Source: Rhodospirillales bacterium
GTDB lineage: Bacteria > Pseudomonadota > Alphaproteobacteria > Rhodospirillales > Casp-alpha2
DNA length: 5,622 bases
Reading direction: 5' to 3'
Assembly (NCBI GenBank): GCA_018664265.1
Contig: JABJOR010000157.1
Span: 1-5,622 of the forward strand
The translations under genes and the position numbers were made by a program. Each line of letters starts with the position of its first letter. The first letter of the stretch is position 1. This document shows, in pieces, positions 1-5,622 of this stretch. Below the pieces are notes generated by a model. That model was given only the letters and a program-made list of their open reading frames with translations. It had not been told where the DNA came from and did not search any database.

Positions 1-1999
1 TGAAACCATGCTGGGTGATACAGGCATTGCGGTTCACCCGGATGATGAGCGTTATGCCCATTTGGTTGGTAAGAACTGCATCCTGCCAATCGTCGGGCGC
101 ATCATTCCTATTATTGCCGATGATTACGCCGATCCAGAGAAAGGCTCCGGTGCTGTAAAAATGACCCCGGCTCATGACTTCAATGACTTTGAAGTCGGTC
201 GTCGCCATAACCTGAAGCTGATCAATGTTCTCGATCACAATGCCAGCATGAACGATAATGTGCCGGAGCAATATCGTGGACTGGATCGATTTGTTGCGCG
301 CGAAAAGGTCATCGAGGAAATCACAGAACTCGGCCTATTCGAAAAAGTAGAAGAAAACCCTATGACCATTCCTTATGGCGATCGCTCTGGCGTCGTCATT
401 GAACCTTGGCTTATGGATCAGTGGTTTGTCGATGCCAAAACACTGGCAGGGCCTGCTATCACGGCAGTAGAACAAGGGCGTACCAAAATCGTTCCAAAGC
501 AATGGGAAAATACCTATTACGAATGGATGCGCAACATCCAGCCGTGGTGTATTTCCAGGCAAATCTGGTGGGGCCATCAAATCCCAGCATGGTTTGGCCC
601 GGAAGGTGATATCTTTGTTGAAATGACCGAAGAAGATGCCTACGCCGCCGCCATTGAGTTCACTGGAGACAAAGATATCAAGCTTGTTCGAGACCCGGAT
701 GTGCTCGACACATGGTTCTCGTCTGCATTGTGGCCATTTTCCACATTGGGGTGGCCGGAACAAACACCGGAGCTGGATCGTTATTATCCCACGGATGTCC
801 TGATCACTGGTTTTGACATTTTGTTCTTCTGGGTAGCCCGCATGATGATGATGGGCCTTGAGTTCATGGGCGAAGTTCCGTTCCATACGGTCTATATTCA
901 CGCCCTTGTGCGCGATGAGCATGGCCAGAAAATGTCCAAATCAAAGGGCAACGTCATGGACCCGCTGGAGCTGATCGACGAATACGGCGCCGATGCCTTG
1001 CGTTTCACCATGACTGCGCAAGCTGCTCAGGGCCGAGATGTGAAGCTGTCACAGTCCCGCGTTGAAGGCTATCGTAATTTTTGCACCAAGATATGGAATG
1101 CCGCGCGTTTTTGCGAAATGAACGAATGCGTTCCTGTTCCGGGCTTTGATCCAAAAAGCCCAACTCAGCCAGTAAACCGCTGGATCATTGGCAAGCTCAA
1201 GAAAGCAGTCGATGACACGGACGCTGCAACGGAGGCTTATCGCTATAACGACATTGCCGATGTGCTCTACCACTTTACATGGGGAACTTTCTGCGATTGG
1301 TATCTGGAATTAACCAAACCGATCCTGCAAGGTGACGATGAGGCCGCCAAGACCGAGACCCGAGCTACAACGGCCTGGGTGCTTGATCAAATTCTCCATT
1401 TGCTGCACCCGGTTATTCCGTTCATCACAGAAGAACTCTGGCAAAAGCTTGGCGAAAACCGCCCCTACAGCCTGATTGCAGGTGAATGGCCGGTACTGGA
1501 TAGCAGCCTGATCGATAGTGACGTGGATGCAGAAATGGACTGGCTGGTCAATATCATCAGCTCAATTCGTACTGTTCGCGCCGAAATGAACATCAAACCC
1601 GGTGCAATCATCCCGCTCAATCATCAAAATGCCAACCAGACGACCCTTGGCTACATTGATCGCAACAGCGATCTTTTGACCCGCCTTGCAAGGGTTGAAT
1701 CGCTCAAACCCGTCGATAGTATCGGCGAGGGTGGTGTTCAGATCGTTGTGGATGAGGCTACATTTGTTATTGAGCTTGCCGATGTTCTCGATTTTGCAGC
1801 CGAGCAGGCCCGCCTTGAAAAAGAACTGACAAAACTTGATATCGAGATCACTAAATTTGAGAAGAAACTTGGTAATGAAGGCTTTATTGCCAAGGCTCCG
1901 GCTGAAGTTGTTGCGACAGAACGCGCACGACTTGCCGATGCCACCAGTGAACACGCACAAACCCTTGAAGCGCTCGAACGTTTGAAAAGTACCAAGTAA
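1..1999 (+). CDS. valS: Valyl-tRNA synthetase, 5'-truncated by the window edge
   Basis: This is the C-terminal 665 residues of ValRS, the cytoplasmic class I enzyme that charges tRNA(Val) with valine and hydrolyses mischarged Thr-tRNA(Val). The reading frame is already open at the window edge (first full codon GAA at 2-4), so the ATG at 8 is not the start; it lies in the conserved ETMLGD stretch of the CP1 editing domain. The editing motif TPAHDFND follows, with its conserved Asp. The catalytic core continues with PWCISRQIWWGH (542-577), DTWFSS (707-724) and the KMSKS ATP-binding loop (929-943). The HIGH motif must lie upstream, outside the window. Next come the anticodon-binding helical domain and a C-terminal coiled-coil arm rich in Leu, Glu and Lys (about 1800-1990), as expected for ValRS. 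No frameshift or missing motif is visible. A family call of this kind is secure. Confidence 0.98.
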   Translation, partial: ETMLGDTGIAVHPDDERYAHLVGKNCILPIVGRIIPIIADDYADPEKGSGAVKMTPAHDFNDFEVGRRHNLKLINVLDHNASMNDNVPEQYRGLDRFVAREKVIEEITELGLFEKVEENPMTIPYGDRSGVVIEPWLMDQWFVDAKTLAGPAITAVEQGRTKIVPKQWENTYYEWMRNIQPWCISRQIWWGHQIPAWFGPEGDIFVEMTEEDAYAAAIEFTGDKDIKLVRDPDVLDTWFSSALWPFSTLGWPEQTPELDRYYPTDVLITGFDILFFWVARMMMMGLEFMGEVPFHTVYIHALVRDEHGQKMSKSKGNVMDPLELIDEYGADALRFTMTAQAAQGRDVKLSQSRVEGYRNFCTKIWNAARFCEMNECVPVPGFDPKSPTQPVNRWIIGKLKKAVDDTDAATEAYRYNDIADVLYHFTWGTFCDWYLELTKPILQGDDEAAKTETRATTAWVLDQILHLLHPVIPFITEELWQKLGENRPYSLIAGEWPVLDSSLIDSDVDAEMDWLVNIISSIRTVRAEMNIKPGAIIPLNHQNANQTTLGYIDRNSDLLTRLARVESLKPVDSIGEGGVQIVVDEATFVIELADVLDFAAEQARLEKELTKLDIEITKFEKKLGNEGFIAKAPAEVVATERARLADATSEHAQTLEALERLKSTK

Positions 2000-2021
2000 A
2001 AGACATTAAAGCGAGGATAGT

Positions 2022-2849
2022 ATGGAACAGGATATTACATTTCTCGAGACCGTCATTCCAATAGTTATGGAATATAGTCTCGGTATAGTTGGGGCCATCG
2101 TAACTCTGATCGTCGGCTGGATTATTGCCGGTTGGGTGCGACGGATGACGGCTCGTGCACTCAAGAGAGTTCCGCACATGGACGACACGCTGGTGCCGTT
2201 CATCTCGCAGCTCCTGCACAAAGCGGTCCTGATTATTGTCTTCGTCGCTGTGCTCAATCAATTTGGTGTTGAGACCACCAGTATCATCGCTGTTTTGGGT
2301 GCTGCTGGTCTGGCCATTGGTCTGGCCTTGCAGGGAACACTTTCAAATATCGCCGCTGGTGTGATGTTGATGTTTCTGCGTCCATTCAAAATCGGCGAAT
2401 TCATTGATGCTGGCGGAACATCAGGCACCATTGTCCAAATCGGCCTGTTTACAACGGAGCTCCTGACACCTGATGGTGTTTATCTGATTGCCCCAAACAG
2501 CAGCATCTGGAATCAGTCCATCACCAACTATTCCCGCAACAAAACCCGTCGCATCAACATCACCATGGGAATTTCCTATGACGATGATATCGACGGTGCC
2601 AGCGAAGTATTGTTGAGCGTGATGAAAGCGGACGCGCGCACCCACAACGACCCGGAACCGCAGGTTCTGGTCGGAGCACTGGGTGCCAGCTCTGTAGACC
2701 TGTCCATGCGTTGCTGGACGAATACGGATGATTACTGGGGCGTGTTCTTCGATCTCAACAAGGCCAGCAAACTGGCAATTGAAGCTGCAGGATATTCCAT
2801 TCCATATCCACAAACTGATGTGCATATGATCCCGGCAAAAGAAAGCTAA
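2022..2849 (+). CDS. mscS: MscS-family small-conductance mechanosensitive channel
   Basis: This 275-residue inner-membrane protein should form a homoheptameric channel that opens under membrane tension and releases solutes during hypo-osmotic shock. Three hydrophobic segments are visible: about 18-38, 64-81 and the pore helix about 87-119. The pore helix carries VLGAAGLAIGLALQG, nearly identical to E. coli MscS as I recall it. Aligned on QG (residues 104-105 here, 112-113 there), L97 and L101 match the E. coli constriction residues Leu105 and Leu109. The RPFKIGEFI linker, the beta domain (IAPNSSIWNQSITNYS) and the C-terminal PYPQTDVH motif follow. The length is close to the 286 residues of E. 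coli MscS. The start is supported by a GAGGAT Shine-Dalgarno (2013-2018), and the gap after valS is only 22 bases, so co-transcription is likely. The symbol reflects family similarity; a paralogue with another name is possible. Confidence 0.95.
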   Translation: MEQDITFLETVIPIVMEYSLGIVGAIVTLIVGWIIAGWVRRMTARALKRVPHMDDTLVPFISQLLHKAVLIIVFVAVLNQFGVETTSIIAVLGAAGLAIGLALQGTLSNIAAGVMLMFLRPFKIGEFIDAGGTSGTIVQIGLFTTELLTPDGVYLIAPNSSIWNQSITNYSRNKTRRINITMGISYDDDIDGASEVLLSVMKADARTHNDPEPQVLVGALGASSVDLSMRCWTNTDDYWGVFFDLNKASKLAIEAAGYSIPYPQTDVHMIPAKES

Positions 2850-2879
2850 CGTTAACGGATTCCATGTTCTAATAGGGCC

Positions 2880-3425
2880 ATGAAAAGCTCTATTGATGGA
2901 TTGATGATTCCCGATTTACCGGAGAATGCGACACCGGAGGACCGTGCGACGTATGTTGTGTTGCGCCTGGAGCAGTTTATCCGGGACGGACGCACTTTGG
3001 CCGAGGGTATGTCTTTCAAAAAATGGCAGGCCATGGCGCTGAGTGAAATCGCCACCAATATTGCTGAGGCGCAAAATCAAATGGTTCGCGATGATCCCAT
3101 TACAAACCGATTGCTGTTCACAGCAGCGGCTTCCATGATCACCATTGGATTTTGGGGAACGGCGGTTTCCATACATCAGGTTGGCTATCTGGCGGCAGGC
3201 CTCGTTTGCGGCTTCGCCGGGCTGGTCTTGCTGGCCGTTGCCGTTGAATGGCCCATCCGCAAGTTTTGGCGCGGTCATCAGGCGAAAAAGCGCTATAAAC
3301 GCTTAACCCATATCGAGACCCTGAATCGTAAGATCAAAAAGCTTGAGGCCGTATTGGAAAAAGAAGCAAAAGAAATGGAAAAGGCTATTGAGGCTGCACG
3401 CAAGGCTAACGAGAAACTGGAATAG
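2880..3425 (+). CDS. Unknown membrane protein with two-helix hairpin and C-terminal coiled coil
   Basis: I do not recognise this 181-residue protein. It has no signal peptide. Residues 1-75 look soluble and mainly helical, with a Trp-containing stretch (GMSFKKWQAMALSEIA, 43-58). Two hydrophobic segments follow (about 78-97 and 101-122) with a very short turn, so they probably form a hairpin. After the second comes a strongly basic patch (RKFWRGHQAKKRYKR, 127-141), which by the positive-inside rule puts both ends in the cytoplasm. Residues about 145-181 are almost all Lys, Glu, Ala and Leu in a heptad-like pattern, a likely coiled coil. The start at 2880 is the first ATG after an in-frame stop (2853-2855), preceded by a modest AGGG; an ATG at 2904 is an alternative. 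It lies 30 bases after mscS in the same direction, so a joint transcript is plausible. A role with the channel would be a guess. Confidence 0.85.
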   Translation: MKSSIDGLMIPDLPENATPEDRATYVVLRLEQFIRDGRTLAEGMSFKKWQAMALSEIATNIAEAQNQMVRDDPITNRLLFTAAASMITIGFWGTAVSIHQVGYLAAGLVCGFAGLVLLAVAVEWPIRKFWRGHQAKKRYKRLTHIETLNRKIKKLEAVLEKEAKEMEKAIEAARKANEKLE

Positions 3426-3453
3426 GGGCTTTATTCAGCCTTGTTATTCAGCC
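3426..3453. terminator. Possible weak terminator and 13-base tandem repeat between convergent genes
   Basis: The two convergent genes end 18 bases apart. GGCT (3427-3430) pairs with AGCC (3437-3440) around a 6-base loop, and on the plus strand two further G-U pairs could extend the stem. The sequence TTATTCAGCC occurs at 3431-3440 and again at 3444-3453, a 13-base tandem period that overlaps the last codons of the minus-strand gene. There is no long T run on either side, so a rho-independent terminator is only a weak call. Confidence 0.25.
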
Positions 3454-3785
3454 GTGGCACCTTCTTTTTCCATGGTGGAGAGAATTTTGTCCATCAATTC
3501 GTCTTGCTGGCTCTCGTCAATATTGAACAACACACCAATACTGTTTTGCGTGGCCCGAACAACCTTGCCTTTAAGAGCGTCAAATTCATCAATAGTCACG
3601 TCTACAGGCATATCCTGCGTAAATACATGATCGAGACGTTTGAACGGCATGGTCAAATCAATCATGGCCCCGCCAGCAGAGATATTTTTTAGAACACCAC
3701 AGCAAGTTTCACCAGATTCTATGCTCTCGGCAAAAGCAAGACGGGCAATGGGAAAGCGTTCAAAGGTTCTGTTATCTTCTGACAT
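3444..3785 (-). CDS. Single-domain PilZ protein (probable cyclic di-GMP receptor), second of a pair
   Basis: This 113-residue cytoplasmic protein is a stand-alone PilZ domain, a fold that binds the second messenger cyclic di-GMP. The two ligand-binding motifs are present: RxxxR as RTFER (residues 6-10) and NxSxxG as NISAGG (34-39). A GVLF motif (84-87) marks the end of the beta barrel, followed by a short acidic helix (90-108). The frame stays open to an ATG at 3854, but the start at 3785 is preferred. It is preceded by a good GGGAGA Shine-Dalgarno, PilZ similarity begins directly after it, and the extra 23 residues do not resemble the family. It lies 90 bases after another PilZ gene in the same direction and shares little with it beyond the motifs, so the pair is not a recent duplication. 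Its output partner (motility, exopolysaccharide or other) cannot be told from sequence. Confidence 0.9.
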   Translation of the reverse strand: MSEDNRTFERFPIARLAFAESIESGETCCGVLKNISAGGAMIDLTMPFKRLDHVFTQDMPVDVTIDEFDALKGKVVRATQNSIGVLFNIDESQQDELMDKILSTMEKEGATAE

Positions 3786-3875
3786 CGTCTTCTCCCGAAA
3801 AACTGAAATCCAATTATTCACCCCCCCTGCATACAGGGTTGCACGAATAATCAAGTCTGGTCAAGATTTGTACTA
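3786..3875 (-). other. Gap between the two PilZ genes with a G7 run and small hairpin
   Basis: This 90-base gap precedes the second PilZ gene. On the transcribed (minus) strand it holds CCCTG-TATG-CAGGG, a perfect 5-base stem with a 4-base loop (3825-3838), running into seven consecutive G (3821-3827). These lie about 35-55 bases upstream of the start codon. There is no T run after the stem, so it does not look like a terminator. A TTGACC box (minus strand, near 3862) could be a -35 element, but I see no good -10 at the right distance. The gap is long enough for a separate promoter for the second PilZ gene. Confidence 0.3.
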
Positions 3876-4178
3876 TCAGTAAATAGCAACTGACAATAGT
3901 AAATCTGCAATAGAATCAACATCCTCAGAAAACTTCAAACCAAAAGTGTTTCGTGAAACCCAGGCAATCACACCGCTGACAACACCGATGTTCGTCATTT
4001 TCAGGGTTACTTCCTGACCTATAACCAAAGGCATCTTTGTTATGACCCGCGCACCGCCCGAAGAGATATTATCTATCGTGCAATCACCAGACTTATCGGT
4101 TGTTATCAGCTTCGCTTTGATATCCACCCCGATCTCGGTCCGGATATGGCGGCGTGCTACATAATCATGATCCATCAT
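3876..4178 (-). CDS. Single-domain PilZ protein (probable cyclic di-GMP receptor), first of a pair
   Basis: This 100-residue cytoplasmic protein is essentially one PilZ domain. RRHIR (residues 9-13) supplies the RxxxR motif, and DNISSGG (36-42) contains NxSxxG; together these form the cyclic di-GMP site. A TFGLKF strand (78-83) matches the usual end of the barrel, and a short hydrophobic tail follows. Two adjacent ATG codons (4178 and 4175) are possible starts. An in-frame stop lies 24 bases upstream, so the start cannot be much earlier. No clear Shine-Dalgarno precedes it, which suggests translation coupled to the ureohydrolase gene ending 21 bases upstream. The fold and motifs are clear; the downstream target is unknown. 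Compared with its neighbour it lacks the acidic C-terminal helix and differs along most of its length. Confidence 0.9.
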   Translation of the reverse strand: MMDHDYVARRHIRTEIGVDIKAKLITTDKSGDCTIDNISSGGARVITKMPLVIGQEVTLKMTNIGVVSGVIAWVSRNTFGLKFSEDVDSIADLLLSVAIY

Positions 4179-4199
4179 GACAATACCATAATACAGATT

Positions 4200-5195
4200 C
4201 TATGCAGAAGAAACTTGTTCTGCTATCAAGCACAGCATTTCAAAAGCAATTGTCGCTCCGTTCAGTGCCGTAATCCCGGACAGATCAAGTGGGGGAGAGA
4301 CTTCCACCATATCACCACCGATCAAATTAACCCCGCGCAGCTCACGCAACAAACGCTGTGCCTCACGCATGGTGATCCCGCCTGATTCGGGGGTGCCTGT
4401 GCCCGGTGCATAGACCGGGTCAAGACCATCGATATCAAAAGTCAGATATGTCGGGCTGTTTCCGACAACGCGTCGAGCCTCGGCTGCGACTTCACGCCAA
4501 CCCAAATCGTCGAATTCCTCGATGGAAATCACCCGCATACCTTTGTCGCTGGAATAATTCAGTCCGTCAGCGAAGTTCTGTCCACCGCGAATGCCGATCT
4601 GAATGGTTTTGTATGGATCAATGAGGCCTTCTTCTGTTGCCAGGCGAAACGGTGCTCCGTGATGGAATTTCGATCCCTGATAGGCAGGCCAGGTATCGGT
4701 GTGGCTATCGATATGGATCACAGCCAAGGGTTCGTCATGGTGATTAGCGAGCGCTTTCAAGATAGGGTAGGTCACAGAATGATCGCCGCCAATGCCCAAC
4801 GGCAAGACATCGGCCGCAGCCACAGCGTCATAATAGCGTTCGATATCGAGCACCGCTTCATCCAGCGTGAACATATTGCCAAAATGCACATCACCAATAT
4901 CGGCCACCCGGGCCAGTTCAAACGGGCGCACACCGGTTACCACGTTAATAGCGCGCATCATGGATGACTGGTTACGAACCTCACGTGGCCCCATTCTCGC
5001 TCCGGTACGGCACGTCAGCCCACCGTCATAGGGAATACCGATAATACCGATATCGACCTGACTTAAATCCCGAACCACAGGCGCACGCATAAAACTGGGG
5101 ATCTCGCTAAATCGCGAGGTATGCATGGGATTGAAAGACTCACCCAGAATATTTTTGGTTTTGTAAAACGATGCAATATCAGTTTTGTCAGCCAT
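4200..5195 (-). CDS. speB: Agmatinase-family ureohydrolase (agmatinase or related guanidino-acid hydrolase)
   Basis: This 331-residue cytoplasmic enzyme belongs to the arginase/agmatinase superfamily, which uses a binuclear manganese centre to hydrolyse a guanidino compound to urea and an amine. For agmatine the product is putrescine. All six metal ligands are visible: H139 in GGDHS, D163, H165 and D167 in DSHTD, and D254 and D256 in FDIDGLDP. HHG (178-180), GTGTPE (265-270) and DMVEVSPP (295-302) are further family landmarks. The N-terminal 45 residues are longer than in E. coli SpeB (306 residues), resembling relatives active on 3-guanidinopropionate or 4-guanidinobutyrate (GpuA, GbuA). The substrate is therefore uncertain, and the symbol follows the usual family label. 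The start at 5195 has a good AAAGG Shine-Dalgarno at 7 bases. It is divergent from ilvD and heads a run with two PilZ genes, the first only 21 bases away. Confidence 0.88.
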   Translation of the reverse strand: MADKTDIASFYKTKNILGESFNPMHTSRFSEIPSFMRAPVVRDLSQVDIGIIGIPYDGGLTCRTGARMGPREVRNQSSMMRAINVVTGVRPFELARVADIGDVHFGNMFTLDEAVLDIERYYDAVAAADVLPLGIGGDHSVTYPILKALANHHDEPLAVIHIDSHTDTWPAYQGSKFHHGAPFRLATEEGLIDPYKTIQIGIRGGQNFADGLNYSSDKGMRVISIEEFDDLGWREVAAEARRVVGNSPTYLTFDIDGLDPVYAPGTGTPESGGITMREAQRLLRELRGVNLIGGDMVEVSPPLDLSGITALNGATIAFEMLCLIAEQVSSA

Positions 5196-5345
5196 AAGAA
5201 TACCTTTGCATTAATCAAGCTCCATTAATCACATACATTTCTTATTGATGCCATAGTTGTTTTCGCTAGGCATTGGGGCTTCAAATCATTATGTTCACAT
5301 CATCACATTATTAACTCTGACACCCTCAATCAAAGAGATCTGATT
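5196..5345. promoter_or_regulatory. Divergent promoter region between the ureohydrolase gene and ilvD
   Basis: These 150 bases separate two genes that start away from each other, so both promoters should lie here. The stretch is clearly richer in A and T than the flanking genes. The ureohydrolase has AAAGG as ribosome binding site (minus strand, 5203-5207), and ilvD has a weaker AAGAGA (5333-5338). I could not pick a convincing -35/-10 pair on either strand. A plus-strand mini-ORF at 5291 (MFTSSHY) contains no Ile, Leu or Val, so there is no sign of a classical attenuator leader for ilvD. Confidence 0.6.
5209..5231. repeat. Perfect 9-base direct repeat, possible operator
   Basis: CATTAATCA occurs at 5209-5217 and again at 5223-5231, separated by AGCTC, giving a 14-base period. 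Each copy contains the self-complementary hexamer ATTAAT. Read in the direction of the ureohydrolase gene, the repeats (TGATTAATG) end just before its ribosome binding site, where a bound regulator could block transcription or early elongation. The repeat is exact; its function is inferred from position alone. Confidence 0.45.
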
Positions 5346-5622
5346 ATGCCTGAATTACGTTCCAAGACTTCCACCCACGGCAAGAATATGGCTGGCGCAC
5401 GCGGCCTTTGGCGCGCAACCGGCATGAAAGACAGTGATTTTGGCAAACCGATTATTGCCATTTCCAACTCTTTCACCCAGTTTGTGCCCGGTCATGTTCA
5501 TTTGAAAGATTTGGGTCAGATGGTTGCCCGTGAGATTGAAGCCGCAGGGGCCGTCGCAAAAGAATTCAACACAATAGCCGTTGATGACGGTATCGCCATG
5601 GGCCATGACGGCATGCTGTACA
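5346..5622 (+). CDS. ilvD: Dihydroxy-acid dehydratase, 3'-truncated by the window edge
   Basis: The first 92 residues of IlvD are present; the full enzyme has about 610. It dehydrates 2,3-dihydroxy-isovalerate and 2,3-dihydroxy-3-methylvalerate to the 2-keto acids used for valine, leucine and isoleucine, using an iron-sulfur cluster and magnesium. The N-terminus closely follows E. coli Ilv[19 protein letters not shown] (10-27), [17 protein letters not shown] (41-57) and [17 protein letters not shown] (71-87). D81 corresponds to the magnesium-binding Asp. Position 49 is Gly in PGHVHL, where the [2Fe-2S] type has Cys in PCNxHL; the E. coli enzyme also has Gly here. The ATG at 5346 gives the same N-terminus length as E. 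coli and has a weak AAGAGA ribosome binding site. No frameshift is seen before the window ends. Confidence 0.97.
   Translation, partial: MPELRSKTSTHGKNMAGARGLWRATGMKDSDFGKPIIAISNSFTQFVPGHVHLKDLGQMVAREIEAAGAVAKEFNTIAVDDGIAMGHDGMLY

Noticed and set aside
335..922. 195-codon open frame on the minus strand inside valS
   Set aside because: It is antisense to the catalytic core of valS, including DTWFSS. The valS frame has strong family conservation, and the minus-strand product resembles nothing I know.
1738..2261. Overlapping minus-strand open frames across the valS/mscS junction
   Set aside because: They are antisense to the valS coiled-coil arm and the first MscS membrane helices. Low-complexity coding there tends to leave the other strand open.
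2847..2854. Palindrome TAACGTTA after the mscS stop codon
   Set aside because: Only 8 bases, no loop and no T run, so it is neither a terminator nor a convincing operator.
3786..3854. Longer N-terminus for the second PilZ protein, starting at 3854
   Set aside because: The extra 23 residues do not look like PilZ, and a good GGGAGA ribosome binding site stands directly before the ATG at 3785.
4179..4199. TATTAT box (minus strand) just before the first PilZ gene as a -10 promoter element
   Set aside because: No -35 match lies 16-18 bases upstream, and it would leave almost no leader. In an A/T-rich 21-base gap this is probably chance.
4659..4967. 102-codon plus-strand open frame inside the ureohydrolase gene
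   Set aside because: It is the antisense shadow of the conserved metal-binding region and has no recognisable motif.
5291..5314. Mini-ORF (MFTSSHY) upstream of ilvD as an attenuator leader peptide
   Set aside because: It has no branched-chain residues, and I see no terminator hairpin with a T run after it.

Overview
The window looks like ordinary chromosomal DNA from a Gram-negative bacterium, most likely an alphaproteobacterium. That placement is an inference from the E. coli-like IlvD, the style of the valyl-tRNA synthetase, the single-domain PilZ proteins and a base composition of about half G+C by eye. No gene here fixes the taxon. Genes are tightly packed, with no rRNA, tRNA, insertion sequence, CRISPR array or phage gene visible.

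Left block, plus strand (1-3425): the 3' two thirds or so of valS (valyl-tRNA synthetase, entering inside the editing domain), then after 22 bases an MscS-type mechanosensitive channel, then after 30 bases a 181-residue protein of unknown function with a two-helix membrane hairpin and a highly charged C-terminal coiled coil. The short gaps and shared direction suggest co-transcription. The last gene ends 18 bases from the end of a convergent gene.

Middle block, minus strand (read from 5195 down to 3444): a ureohydrolase of the agmatinase/guanidino-acid hydrolase family with all six manganese ligands, then after 21 bases a 100-residue PilZ protein, then after 90 bases a second, different PilZ protein of 113 residues. 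Both PilZ proteins keep the RxxxR and NxSxxG motifs that bind cyclic di-GMP. A shared transcript would link guanidino/polyamine catabolism with cyclic di-GMP sensing. This is the most interesting arrangement in the window, but it rests on gene order only.

Right edge, plus strand (5346-5622): the first 92 codons of ilvD (dihydroxy-acid dehydratase, branched-chain amino acid synthesis), divergent from the ureohydrolase. The 150-base gap must hold both promoters. It carries a perfect 9-base direct repeat just upstream of the ureohydrolase ribosome binding site, a possible operator. No overtly new multi-gene system is visible. The leads worth following are the PilZ pair, the unknown membrane coiled-coil protein beside MscS, and the operator-like repeat.
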